The position numbers and the translations under genes were made by a program. Below are positions 53,086-63,275 of a DNA stretch of 64,000 nucleotides, one piece after another. Below the pieces are notes generated by a model, which was not told where the DNA came from, ran no database searches, and was given only the letters and a program-made list of their open reading frames with translations. The stretch comes from Blasia pusilla. Its lineage: Eukaryota > Marchantiophyta > Marchantiopsida > Blasiales. The first letter of the stretch is position 1. The number at the start of each line of letters is the position of its first letter. The stretch covers positions 32,178,001 through 32,242,000 of the forward strand of contig CM114271.1 of assembly GCA_050084515.1 (NCBI GenBank). Direction: 5' to 3'.

Positions 53086-54087
53086 TGTCGCGCCCCTACT
53101 CTCCTTGAACGTCAATCTTTAGTGTTGCGGAAGCGTGCGTTCAGTAGGTCACGAACTCATCGCCGATCTGCACCCAAACACGCACTCTCGTTAGTCGGGT
53201 TTGGCCAACCGGCGTTCCAACCCACCGAGTCCTCAACTCGGCGTCTCATCAAGCTCAACCTTCCCTAGTTCCTAGCTTCCAACACATGGCAAGTCCTTCA
53301 AGACTTGGAACAGACTTCCTGGTTAGTCCAAGGATTTGAAACGGCACTTGCGCGCCTAGCGATCCCAACTGTTCAACGGTCCTCGGGTGAGTTCCGAACC
53401 GAGACCCAAGTAATTGAGTCGCGGGGTGGAATCCAAGAGGGATGTCTAAAATCGCCTCCCTAGACTTGGTGCAGGTTTTCCAACCCAACCCCCAAACTCG
53501 CGTTCCGTTCCATGCCCTTGAGCCGCCCCGCGGCGCCCAAAGTGGGGTTTGGGTTCCAAGCACTCTCGGAGACCTTCCTCCTTACGAGTACTTCTGGGGT
53601 TCTCCAATAACCCCTCCCCTTTGGGAAAAGAGGTTCGGGCCCTTCATTGTGGCCCTCAACCCGACTCCACTTACAGTTGTTTTCGGGTTGTATCTCTGCC
53701 GCTGCTTATGCGTTTGCAGCAATCTTTGGTGCGTTTGGACCGGTTCTCCATAAGCTTTCCAACGCACCCTTATTTTCTCCAAACGCATCTTGGCGCTAAA
53801 AGTTATGGCCATAAATACAGTCGGAAACTCTCAAACGCTAGTGGCGTTCCAAATCCGGATCTTCCTTTTGGCAACCCACTTCCTAGACTCGACTTCTTTC
53901 AAGTCTCATTCCGCGTTTGGTCCAGGTTTCTGAGTCGCGACCATCACATCTGAAACGCGACTTCTCACTCGCGTCTCGTCTCTTGTCTCCTCTTTGAGAC
54001 AACTCCAACGCGCAAACCATCTTAGCGTGAGCCCGCTAATGTTCCGATGTTCCGCTTGGCACTTGTTTGGTCATGAGGGTCGCGACA
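53086..54087 (-). repeat. Gypsy-D 3' LTR
   Basis: 1,002 bp. On the minus strand it starts TGTCGCGACC (54,087) and ends GGCGCGACA (53,086), a short inverted terminal repeat with canonical TG...CA ends. It is richer in CpG than the neighbouring LINE sequence. Open frames inside it (such as 53,549-53,953 on the plus strand) are chance frames. Confidence 0.85.
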
Positions 54088-54824
54088 CTCACCCCTCTTT
54101 TAGAGGTTGATGCCCTCATCAACGCAAACTTTTATTATGTCAAGTCTCCTGGGCAGCCTATCCCTTGACATTGAATTGCGTTCTGGTGGCTAACCCGCAA
54201 TTCCTCTTAGTCTCTAGTTGTCGCTTTGCCCCACTTAGAATTATTAGCCTCTCCTCTTCGATAAGCCTGGACTAGTTCCAAGGAACTAACCTATCAAATA
54301 AGCTAACTAAGTGTGCAACCTTAGACTCTTTTCGACTCATTACTGTAAACATCACACCTGTTTACCTGGTCCACAAATCGTACTACTATTGGGTCGCTCT
54401 CGTATTCGACTTAGGCGCATCACTAAGTTTACTTATGTGGCCACAAGTAAGATCACCCCAAGCCCCAAGATAGACGTCATATGCCCCGCCGACGCTAGGG
54501 CGAGCCCGAGTGTAATCCAACACAAGGTCCTGTTCTAGGTGCTTATCCACATACAAGCTCTCACCTCAAATACTCCTTGTCTGTCCTCTTGTCGTACATT
54601 CTAAGCCTATGATGAACGACTCATAGCCATGCACTACCACATACAAATTGCAATCAACATTGGTATCGAATCTCCAAATCCATACACTCCTTTATTGCAA
54701 CACTAGCATATTCTAGTTACAACGGCCTTCGGCCCAAGATTCCACTGGTTACAAGTCATGTCTCTAGCTTCTCCTCGTACTAACGTTTGTGCTTCGCTTG
54801 TGTTCGCTTGAAGTCACGCAGCAA
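54088..54824 (-). other. Gypsy-D 3' untranslated region
   Basis: Non-coding stretch between the chromodomain stop and the 3' LTR; the polypurine tract lies at 54,088-54,107. No additional gene recognised. Confidence 0.6.
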
Positions 54825-56150
54825 CTATTGCACGTGTTCCAAATCCGCCTCCGCAATCCAAGTCGCCTCCTTCACATGGTAGCCCTTCCATTTGACCAAG
54901 TATTCATACTTGTTGGCCCGACGTCTCGAACGTAAGATGGTCTCCACCTCGAACTCCGGCTCCTCATTTACGATGACAGGGTGCGGTCTCACCACCTGTC
55001 TCCGCTCGAAACGTCCATTATCTTGAAGGTATTTCTTCAACAATGACACAGGAAAGGTCGGGTGAATCTTGAACTCGTCCGGCAACCTCAACGTATACAC
55101 ATCCTCAAACGGGTTTGCCACAATCACATACGGTCCAAAGATACTTGGCGGATGACCCGCAGACAACTCTTTCGGAAGAGTGAGATTCTTGAGACTCAAC
55201 CACACTTGTTCTCCAACTTGGAATCGTACTTGGCGCCGACTCTTGTTAGCATGCTTAACGTACCTCATTTGAGCCTTTGCAAGACTTCGCCTCGCGCTCT
55301 CTTCTTGTTCTCGCATCTCTACCAACAAACTTTTTCGTGCCGCTTGTCGTGTTCGTGCCAATGTAGTACCCTTCGAAGGGGTAGATCAAGAGGCCCTTCG
55401 GCTCGTCCATTTGCCAGGAGAAACAGAGATTCTCTTGTTGCAGAATGCTTGGTCGAGTTTAGCAAAGTATTCCGCCATGCTTTGCCACCTAACCTAATCG
55501 CGTTGATCAAGACGACATAATTCCTCAATCTTCGATTCACGATAGAGTTAACCTTTTCATCTGTCCATCCGCTACGTGGGTGGAAAGCCGATGAAACTCA
55601 GCTTGGTCTTAAACCTTCGAACAAGTGCTTCGAAAGCATCTGGTAAACTTTGATCCCGATCTGAAACAATGCTCCTCGGCAAACCATGAGCACGCCACCA
55701 GCTATCGAGGAATAGTTCTTTGTCAGATATCGCCGTTCAGAATCCACCGTCGCACGAATCTCGCCAACTTGCTAAACCGATCAACAATCACAAGTATAGC
55801 GTTGTATCCCCCACATTCCGGAAGACTCATGATGAAATCCATACTCACACTTTGCAAGGGTCCTTCGGGGATCGGCAAGGGATGCAGCAAGCCCTGTTTC
55901 TTATCATAAGAGACTCTATTCGTTTGGCAGGTCACACAGGTCTTCACATATTGAGCAACATCCTCCTTCATGTTGGGCCAAAAAGAACCGCCGAGAGCGG
56001 CTAGCGTAGATTTCTCTCCTTTATGTCCTGCCAAGGGCCCGTCGTGACATTCCGCTAACACCTTGGTTCGCATCCTGCCTTGCCCTACATAGATCCTACT
56101 CTGTTTGAACCTTAATAAACCGTGCCTCAAACTTATGTTGGCCATCTTCT
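54825..56150 (-). pseudogene. pol: Gypsy-D integrase with chromodomain
   Basis: Integrase joins element cDNA to target DNA, and the chromodomain reads methylated histone H3. The long frame 55,723-56,505 contains the zinc-binding HHCC region (LAECHDGPLAGHKGEKSTL ... CVTCQTNR) and the start of the catalytic core (SVSMDFIMSLPECGGYNAI). The core then decays between 55,362 and 55,720. 54,825-55,361 has QVRFQVGEQVWLSLKNL and IHPTFPVSLLKKYL, then the chromodomain with KYEYLVKWKGYHVKEATW; its aromatic cage region is recognisable. The end VQ is followed by a stop. Confidence 0.87.
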
Positions 56151-57840
56151 CCCCCTGCTTCAACTTCCTCAAGTATTCCCCTACTTGAGCATCCTTCATA
56201 TATCCCTCATGAATCCTTCTCTCCAGATCTGTTTCCTTAGGGAACATTGCTCTCAAGGCCTGTGTCGTCGATGGCATGTGTTCCTCCTTGCGACTTAACG
56301 CATCTGGAATCACATTATCTTTACCTCGCTTGTGGATCAACTCTACATCCATCAGCACCAAAGTATCATACCACCGCAGTTGTTTCGGCGTCACTCGATC
56401 CTGGGTCTCAAAATACTTGAGTGATATATTATCGGTGAATACTCGAGTCCTGTGGAGCCCTAGATAATGCCGCCACTTCCTCAAGCAACGTACCACCGCG
56501 AACAACTCTTTTTAGTGAGTAGGCCATCTCCTTTCAGTGTTGCTAAGCTTCTTGCTCTCATATGCCACCGGTCTCCCTTCTTGCACCAACATTCCTGCAA
56601 CCGCAAAATCACTAGCATGGGTATGCACTTCGAACGGTTTGTCAAACTCCGGCAGCTTTAACACTGGTTCCTGCGATAGAATCTGCTTCACTCGGTTGAA
56701 TGCCTCATTAACTTCCTGGGTCCAAGTCGTGTTGGCAAACTTTGTTGTCCAATCCGTGAGAGGTCTCACAATTCCCGAAAAAGTTTTTCACATAAGTACG
56801 ATAAAATTGCACCGCACCTATGAACCTCCTCATCCCCTTTACAGTGGATGGGGGTTCCCACTCGGAAATCGCCTTTACCTTTTCCATGTCCGGATCGACG
56901 CCATCTCACGACCGACCACGTGACCCAAGAATTTGATCTTACTCAAACCAAATTCGCTCTTCTCTCGTTCGATCTGGTTGATTTGCCCTTAGCTTAGACA
57001 AGACCGCTCTCACATGTCGAACGTGCTCCTCTAGTGACTTCGAATAGATAAGTATGTCATTGATATAGATGATAACATACTCATCCATTTCCTTGTGAAA
57101 AATGGAGTTCATCAATGTGGTGAACGTCGGAGGCGCGTTACATAAACCGAAAGGCATCACTACAAACTCAAAGGAACGTATCTCGTCCGCACGATCTTCT
57201 CCACATCGCCTCGGCAATCCAAATCTGGTAATATCGACTTCAAGTCAATCCTACTGAAATATCTCGCTTTGCCACCCGACCTATCAAAGAGATCATCTAT
57301 CCTCGGAAGAGGATAATTGTTCGAACCGTCACTTTGTTCGGTGCACGGTAATCAACACACTGACCTCATCTTTCCATCCTTCTTCTTTACAAAGAGAACA
57401 GGTGCTCCATAAGGTGACTTGCTAGTCCTAATGTAACCCTTTTCCAAGAGCTCACTTAACTGCTTTTTCAACTCAAGAAGTTCCTCCTGATTCAACCTAT
57501 ATGGTGCTTTTGAAGGCGGTTGGGAACCGGGTATGATCTCTATCTTATGATCTACGGCTCTATGCGGCGGTAATTCAGTTGGAAGCTCATTTGTCAAGAC
57601 ATCCTCAAACTCCTTGACCACTTCCTGGAGTGGTTCTGGGATTCCCCTTGAAGCAGTGTCCTGATCTCTGCGTATACTACTTGTAGCCTCCTCCACTTGT
57701 CTCATCAAGCAGAGAAATCCATCCTCCAACTCAGTCATGCTCCTCCTTGTGATCGAGTTCACCAACTCCATCTTCGCTGGAACCTCACGGACCAACCGCA
57801 CCTGTAACCGTTTGCCTTTTAACAAGACGCTCAACCTCAA
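56151..57840 (-). pseudogene. pol: Gypsy-D reverse transcriptase and RNase H
   Basis: RT: 57,352-57,840 with [19 protein letters not shown] and [10 protein letters not shown]; 56,939-57,217 with FEFVVMPFGLCNAPPTFTTL and YIINDI-type box YINDILIYSK, where the first catalytic Asp of the usual Asp-Asp pair is Asn. RNase H: 56,512-56,769 (KPFEVHTHASDFAVAGML, where the first catalytic Asp is His), then a TAA stop at 56,510, then VFTDNISLKYFETQD and DNVIPDALSRKEEHM. Frame breaks occur at about 57,220-57,350 and 56,780-56,940. Confidence 0.87.
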
Positions 57841-59040
57841 TGGTCAGCGTCTTAACTCCACCTCATACGCATCTAGAAATGTATTTCCCAAAACTCCGTC
57901 AATGCCGTCCATTTCGCATACAGTGAAATTCTCCTTCAACTCGAATACCCCGCATCCTACTGTCAAACCCAAGACCAAATCAGAAGTCCGATGAGACTTG
58001 CCTCCTACAAATCCCACTCGAATGGGCTCGTCCGCCTTAGAGGTAGACAGCCCCAGTTCCTTCACGATTTCGGGCTTAGGAAGGAGTGCAAGCACACTGT
58101 ATCCACGAGCAACAACACATCGCGATCAGCAATCTTGGATCTTAGGTACACCAAATTGTGCGTCCTCTTGGTGACTTGAAGGGCGTCTCGAGATCGCCCA
58201 CAACGGATGCTTAGCGAAAAACGCAATCATACTCCCATTACTAACCTTCGGTTTGAACACCCTTCGACAGTGCCCGGTTCGCCATAGTTGTAGCATACGA
58301 CCTTGCCGTTTCCTGTCTTTGAGTGTTGTCCTCCTTTCCGCTTCGCATGAAGTTCCACTCGTTTTGCTGCCGGGACAGACGAATCTCCTGGTTCGTGTTG
58401 GCCCCCACTCCAGCCTCTTTTGAACACCTCCTTATTTTTTGACTTCTTCGAAAAAAAAATTTGACTCGAAGGGTTTCTGGGTTTGGACCTCATCGTCCCC
58501 AATCCGCTCCGCTAGCTTCAGAAGGTCCGCGCAGGTCTCTGGCAACGTCGGCATTCGGTATAGGGCCTTTTCAGCACTCGGCTTGAGTCCACTAATGAAG
58601 ATAGCCTTCTTTGCGTGCTCATCCATCTTTGGACTAGAAGTCAGTTTTGCACTAAACTCCCTCACATACGCGCTTAAGGAACCACTCTGCCGCATCCACA
58701 CGCATTCCACCGTGTCACGCAACCCTTGATACTCCGGAGTGAACCGATCCCCAATCAACTCCTTGAACTCCTCCCAACTCAGAGGTGACTCGCCGCCCAG
58801 ATATTCCTCTCGTTGAGTTGTCCACCATTGTAGAGCATGATCCTTCAGGAAAGTAACGGCTACCGTCACCTTGTCTCGCTCAGTGACCCTCTACGCCTCG
58901 AAATCTGATTCGATTCGTAAGGAAATCCTTCACTTTCCGCGAGCGCCCCACTCCCGTGAATCGCGTGGGCAGGTTTGTCTTGCAGAGCTTTTTGCCCGCA
59001 CCCGGGTTTCGAGTGGCCTCTAACTCTGCAATCCAATTGC
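57841..59040 (-). pseudogene. gag: Gypsy-D gag and protease
   Basis: gag starts about MSQQSNWIAELEATRNPG (59,052) and includes DHALQWWTTQREEYLGGE, FTPEYQGLRDTVECVW and the C-terminal helices (58,432-58,869). A zinc knuckle with a damaged Cys pattern (CYNYGEPGTVEGC) lies at about 58,250-58,290. Protease follows at about 58,180-57,844 with LLLVDTVCLHSF where the active-site Asp-Thr-Gly reads Asp-Thr-Val, and the flap-side MDGIDGVLGNTFLDAYEVEL. Frame breaks separate the parts. Confidence 0.85.
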
Positions 59041-59068
59041 TTTGTTGGGACATCTGCTCCACCAACAC

Positions 59069-59827
59069 TGTCGTGCGCATACATATCGCTACACAACATA
59101 CATCGCTGGTCACATCTACACCACACAACACCGATCTTCCCCACATACGGGTCGATCCACACATGTACAAAAATAAACTCATACATATACATGGAGATCA
59201 CTCAACAAAATATAAAGAGTAGTAAAAACGGCACACCCGGCCTAAAACTCCACTCCTCAATCTACATCGGCATATCGAGCCTCGTCCACCTTGTGCTATC
59301 AAGGAATCCGGACGCTAGCACCCTAGTCCTAGCTCACACACATACAAGGGAGGTGCTCCAACGGCCCAACATGAGAAAGATGGCTTAAGAAAGCCATCTT
59401 CCTCTCTTATATAGGTTGGGAAGAGCCAAGAGGCTCTTCTCCTAAAAATAGCCCTTCCTTGGTAACTTTTGTGTGCCGCAGGTTACTGAAGGGGCAGGTG
59501 ACACAGTCAACAAGTCACCCGGTGTAAAAGACCTCAACATGAAAGTCGTCAGAAACGACGTTCCTGACACAATGGACCTATCCTCAACCTCATCCGACAC
59601 TGTGGGACAAAGTTACACTGAAGATAGTCCGTTGGCTCCTATGCCCTATCCACGATAGATCTCGGCCTATCGGCTACTCAGATGTGACAGCTGTCGTGCG
59701 CATACATATCGCTACACAACATACATCGCTGGTCACATCTACACCACACAACACCGATCTTCCCCACACACGGGTCGATCCACACATGTACAAAAATATA
59801 CTCATACATATACATGGAGATCACTCA
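59069..59827 (-). repeat. Gypsy-F 3' LTR with terminal direct repeats
   Basis: 759 bp, minus strand, starting TGAGTGATCTCC next to the polypurine tract and ending GCGCACGACA. Its first and last 136-138 bp are direct repeats of each other (59,692-59,829 and 59,069-59,206, two mismatches). The middle carries the only TATA-like box. An alternative reading is that the true LTR is only the 138-bp unit, with 59,069-59,206 as an independent copy. Confidence 0.6.
59377..59439 (-). promoter_or_regulatory. Gypsy-F LTR promoter with two hairpins
   Basis: On the minus strand ACCTATATAAGAGAGG (TATA box, about 59,402-59,417) is flanked by two perfect hairpins: 8-bp arms GAAGAGCC at 59,420-59,439 and 10-bp arms AAGATGGCTT at 59,377-59,400. 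Both have the 4-nt loop AAGA on the plus strand. The downstream hairpin would lie at the 5' end of the transcript (R region). Confidence 0.55.
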
Positions 59828-59905
59828 ACCGCCCCCCTAGCTGGCACTTGGATCCCTCCAACTCCAGATAGAAAATATCACATCTCTCTGACATGACCTA
59901 CTACC

Positions 59906-60226
59906 TTATATACATCTCGGACACATCCATCGTCCCGTGGGAACCACATCAAGAGGGGGGGTCAGACATGACATATGCCACCCTCGAGAATAACCATCAC
60001 ATACCAACATGGTGGCTGCACCCCTCGCAGATCCGCACAACATACACCTCAAGCCTGCGGTACCACGCGCCAAGCTTGGATCCACGAAATCCCATCTCGT
60101 TCGGAAGATGACATGGCGCACAATTGCGCACATGATCCTTCCAAACCATACCATCTCGTCCCTCCAACATGAGGACTCGGTCGGTAATACCTCGCGCACA
60201 CGTAGGATCGTGGCCTGCGATGACAT
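59906..60226 (-). pseudogene. pol: Gypsy-F C-terminal PHD finger
   Basis: The frame ends in a PHD finger (about 59,909-60,052): CMLCGSARGAATMLVCDGY, then SRGWHMSC, then PTGRWMCPRC. PHD fingers bind histone H3 tails through a Cys4-His-Cys3 zinc site. Here seven ligands are present and the fourth (CDGC in most fingers) is Tyr, so one zinc site is probably damaged in this copy. It follows the integrase in the place where Gypsy-D has its chromodomain, suggesting an analogous targeting role. The upstream part of the frame (WFGRIMCAIVRHV) matches no known domain that I recognise. The stop is 66 bp before the polypurine tract. Confidence 0.75.
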
Positions 60227-60319
60227 CTAGCGTCGTGGGTGCCGCTGCTTTGTAAATACACGTAATCTCCGAGGATGAAACCTCCTAATCCCTGGGCGAT
60301 AACCTCCTCCACGAATGGT

Positions 60320-61249
60320 CGCGTACCTCAATGTATCTCTATCTTTGGGCAATAGCTAAGTTCTCAAAGGCCATAGGCATAACTCTACGAAAAACTTCTG
60401 CCCTTTGAGAACATGCTTGCACCCACACATCTGGATCATCAAGATCTAACACCTCCGCCATGTCACGTCAAATCGCTGCAGGTAAATCGGCTCTCTCCCA
60501 AAGAGCAAAAGTACGGTGAAAATGACGCCAAGGATGCTGCCGACTAAAGGGATAACCCATAGCCAACCATGGCAAGCTGTGGAGGTCCCACTCCCTCAAT
60601 TGTCCTCGCCGCAAGCCATACTTGCGCAATCCTCTCTTCACCGTCTGTACCACTCTCTCCGCCAATCCATACGCCTCGGGATGATCCTAGGCGTGGTGCG
60701 GTGATCTATCGGCCTTTGATCACACAAGGCACTGAAACTCTCCCCTGAACTCGGTACCTGGTCGGTCAACACCTCCGGTGCACCAAAGTGACTAAGCACC
60801 ACGATCTAGAAACGCATAAAATTTGTTCCTCGCTCGCCTTGTCGGTAGTGCCACCAACTCTATCCACTTGGAGAAATGCTCCACCATGACCAACACGTAC
60901 CTATGATGACGCCCTGTCAATGGCAAAGGTCCCAAAGTCTAAACTCCACCGATAACCTAAACCCATAATCGGCAAAGGATGTAACTGCGGAGTGGGAGCA
61001 TTGAAGGATGCTCGCACTCTATCACATACCATACATCCGGCCCTGGCTGCTGTACCCGGTATGCATGCGCGCCACCAATCTTGAACACAGAGTAAGTTGT
61101 AAAGGTACGCTTTACTCGAAATGTCCCAACTCCTCATGGGCATGTCGCACTACACGTGCTCGCTGGGAAGGATGAGGTACCACTCGTATCCTACCATCTC
61201 CCCATATCCGCAAAATGTGAGTCCCCTCCCACCTGAACCTCTTGGCTCT
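60320..61249 (-). pseudogene. pol: Gypsy-F integrase
   Basis: 61,143-60,901 carries the zinc-binding end (CIPGTAARAGCMVCDRVR) and the core start (GYRWSLDFGTFAI, first catalytic Asp). 60,665-60,468 carries the last core helix and C-terminal region (MAERVVQTVKRGLRKYGL, WDLHSLPWLAMGY), equivalent to the E-helix region of Gypsy integrases. Between them frames are broken; broken minus-strand text at 60,860-60,890 reads VLVMVEHFSKW, the usual second strand. It is a dead copy of a recognisable D-D-E integrase. Confidence 0.78.
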
Positions 61250-62196
61250 CTATAGGATCCGATCCCGCTCCCTACCACTCACTGTACTCGCAATGACGCC
61301 AGTGCGCAAGAAGTCCACAACCTCCACGTCGTCATGGATATCACGACCACCTGTCGCCTCCTCACTGACCTCTGGATCCAAAGACTCATCATCCAACCCC
61401 ACCTGTGGAGTCATCACATGTGGCTGACCTGCCATAGTCAACCAACAAACATAGGCAGATGCATGCCAACCGGGCACCATCTCCTCATCACTCTCTGCGT
61501 GCCATCGAGCTCCCGTGACGTCTCTCTGACTCGGACATGGGTTACGACTCAACCCATCCGCATCCTGGTTCAGCCGACCTAGCCTATGAACCACCTCAAA
61601 CTCATACTCCTGTAGTAATAGAGCCCATCTGGCAAGCTTTCCAGTAAGCTTGTCGGACTCCATCAACCACCTCAACGGCTGATGATCAATGATAAGTGTG
61701 AAAGGGTTGCCAAATAAATAGCACCTAAAATGTGCCACGGCCCACACTGCAGCCAAGCACTCTCCCTCATAGGAGTTGTACTTCGCCTCTGCAATGTTGT
61801 TCGATCGACTCGCATAAGCCACAACGAACTCCCTCTCCTCGTCATCCCTCTGGGTAAGCACTGCTCCTAGACCCAACATGCTCCAATCCGTATGTAATCG
61901 AATGGGCGACCCCTAACCGATCTCTGTAAAATGGGTGAGGGCGTCAACTGTCCTTGAGCTCTGAAATGCTCGCTCCCGATCATCTCCCCACAACCACACG
62001 ATCAAGTCTCGTCAACAAGGTCAAAGACTTTGCGATCGCACTAAAACCCTTGACATACCTGTCGATAGAAGTTCGCCACCCAAGAAATGCTCGGACTCGA
62101 CTCTCATCATCGTAGGGCGTGGAATCTGCGCAATAGCCTCTACCTTCGTCTGCCTGAACGCCTAACCCACTCGGGTATATGGTGTGTCCCAAGTAC
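61250..62196 (-). pseudogene. pol: Gypsy-F RNase H
   Basis: 61,879-61,250 has LGLGAVLTQRDDEEREFVVAY, the SYEGECLAAVWAVAHFRCYL helix (catalytic Glu), FTLIIDHQPLRWL (Asp) and GRLNQDADGLSR (final Asp). Upstream, 62,192-61,980 holds the connection region (VRAFLGWRTSIDRYVKGFS). This RT-RNase H type (LFGNPFTLIIDHQPL) is Gypsy-like. One frame change at about 61,900-61,980. Confidence 0.85.
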
Positions 62197-62969
62197 TCAA
62201 TCTGCTCTGGAAGAATCTGACTTGCCTGGATGTAACTTCAGTCCATGTAAGCTGCAATCGCGAAACACCTCCTCCAAGTGTCGCTCATGCTCCTCAACCG
62301 TGGGAATCAAGATAAGAATATCATCTATGTAACATCGTACAAAATCCAAGCCCGTAATCCTATCCATCACTCTCTGAAACTCCGCAGGAGCGTTCTTCAA
62401 CCCAAATGGTAAGAACCGCCACTGATACAAGCAATCTCTCCCGAACCGATCTATCCCCCAGAATGTTGTCTTCTCCCTGTCCTCCAACCTGATAGGAAGC
62501 TTATGATAGCCAGCACGGAGATCTAAAGTACTGAAGATCTTTGCATGCCCTACCGCATCAAAGATCTCCTCAGGAGTAGGCATGGCATACCGATCTGACC
62601 TCGTTTGTCGGTTGATATGACGGTAATCTCCACACATCCGCCTATCCGTCCAATTGCCATACATATCCTTCTTTTGGGCATGACTGTGGCAGATGCATAC
62701 TCCCCATGTGACAACTCCACAAGTCCTGCCTCCAACAAGTCCTGACTCCTGCTCTGAATCAAGGCTCGCTCCATATCAGAATATCTATAGGGTCGATGAA
62801 AGATTGGCGTATCACTAGCCAACTCAATCCGTATCTCGGGACCCTTCAGCGTACCCAAGTCTCTCATACTGAAGGCAAAACAACTGACATGCCCTCTCAG
62901 AAACCTATGAACTTGCCGTCGCTCTCCTCCTATCAACTTGAGACCTATCACAGGCTCCCAAGTCTCCAT
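62197..62969 (-). pseudogene. pol: Gypsy-F reverse transcriptase
   Basis: 62,969-62,670 contains the lead-in CFAFSMRDLGTLKGPEI, IFHRPYRYSDMER and the variable template-grip segment. After a frame change at about 62,660, 62,664-62,197 contains MCGDYRHINRQTRSDRYAMP, IFSTLDLRAGYHKLPI (motif A Asp), QWRFLPFGLKNAPAEFQRVM (motif B) and VRCYIDDILILIPTVEEH (motif C, intact Tyr-Ile-Asp-Asp). The protein would copy the element RNA in virus-like particles. Confidence 0.87.
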
Positions 62970-63275
62970 CGTAACCTCACTCGGAGAGGACGCAACCTCC
63001 GGCTTTGGTTGCTATGTAGCAACCCTAGCCACCTCCGCAACAACCACTCCACTCTGACCTCCTACACCATGGTCCACATCCGAAAAATGAACATGTGCTA
63101 CTCTAGCCGCCTTCGCACTCTCTCGAACGGCGCCCCGGGAAGTCCATGGGTGCCTATCTCTCCTCGTCTCGCCCTTGACCAATGCCTCAGAGACTTCAGA
63201 GGCGGTGGTCCAACTAAATGGGCGTGGCGGCATGGATGACACTCGCATCCGTCTCGCTCCACCCCATACCTAGGT
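62970..63275 (-). pseudogene. Gypsy-F linker between methyltransferase and RT
   Basis: About 100 codons with no recognised domain. The minus frame 63,248-63,012 includes FSDVDHGVGGQSGVVVAEVARV and runs close to the RT lead-in. It may be a disordered linker or a vestige of protease; no active-site Asp-Thr/Ser-Gly was seen. Confidence 0.4.

Larger units (their letters stand above)
53086..59068 (-). mobile_element. Gypsy-D, dead chromodomain Ty3/Gypsy element
   Basis: Minus-strand chromovirus. It has a 3' LTR (53,086-54,087), a 3' UTR of about 740 bp starting with the purine tract AAAAGAGGGGTGAG next to the LTR, integrase with a C-terminal chromodomain, RNase H, RT, protease and gag. No matching 5' LTR exists: gag runs directly into the Gypsy-F LTR at 59,069. 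Catalytic residues are altered in protease, RT and RNase H, so it is inactive. Confidence 0.88.

Noticed and set aside
53442-53953. Pro-rich open frames on the plus strand
   Set aside because: They lie wholly within the Gypsy-D LTR and have no family similarity.
59956-60312. Several overlapping plus- and minus-strand frames around the PHD finger
   Set aside because: They are shadows of the integrase-PHD region; only the minus frame ending at 59,906 has a recognisable domain.
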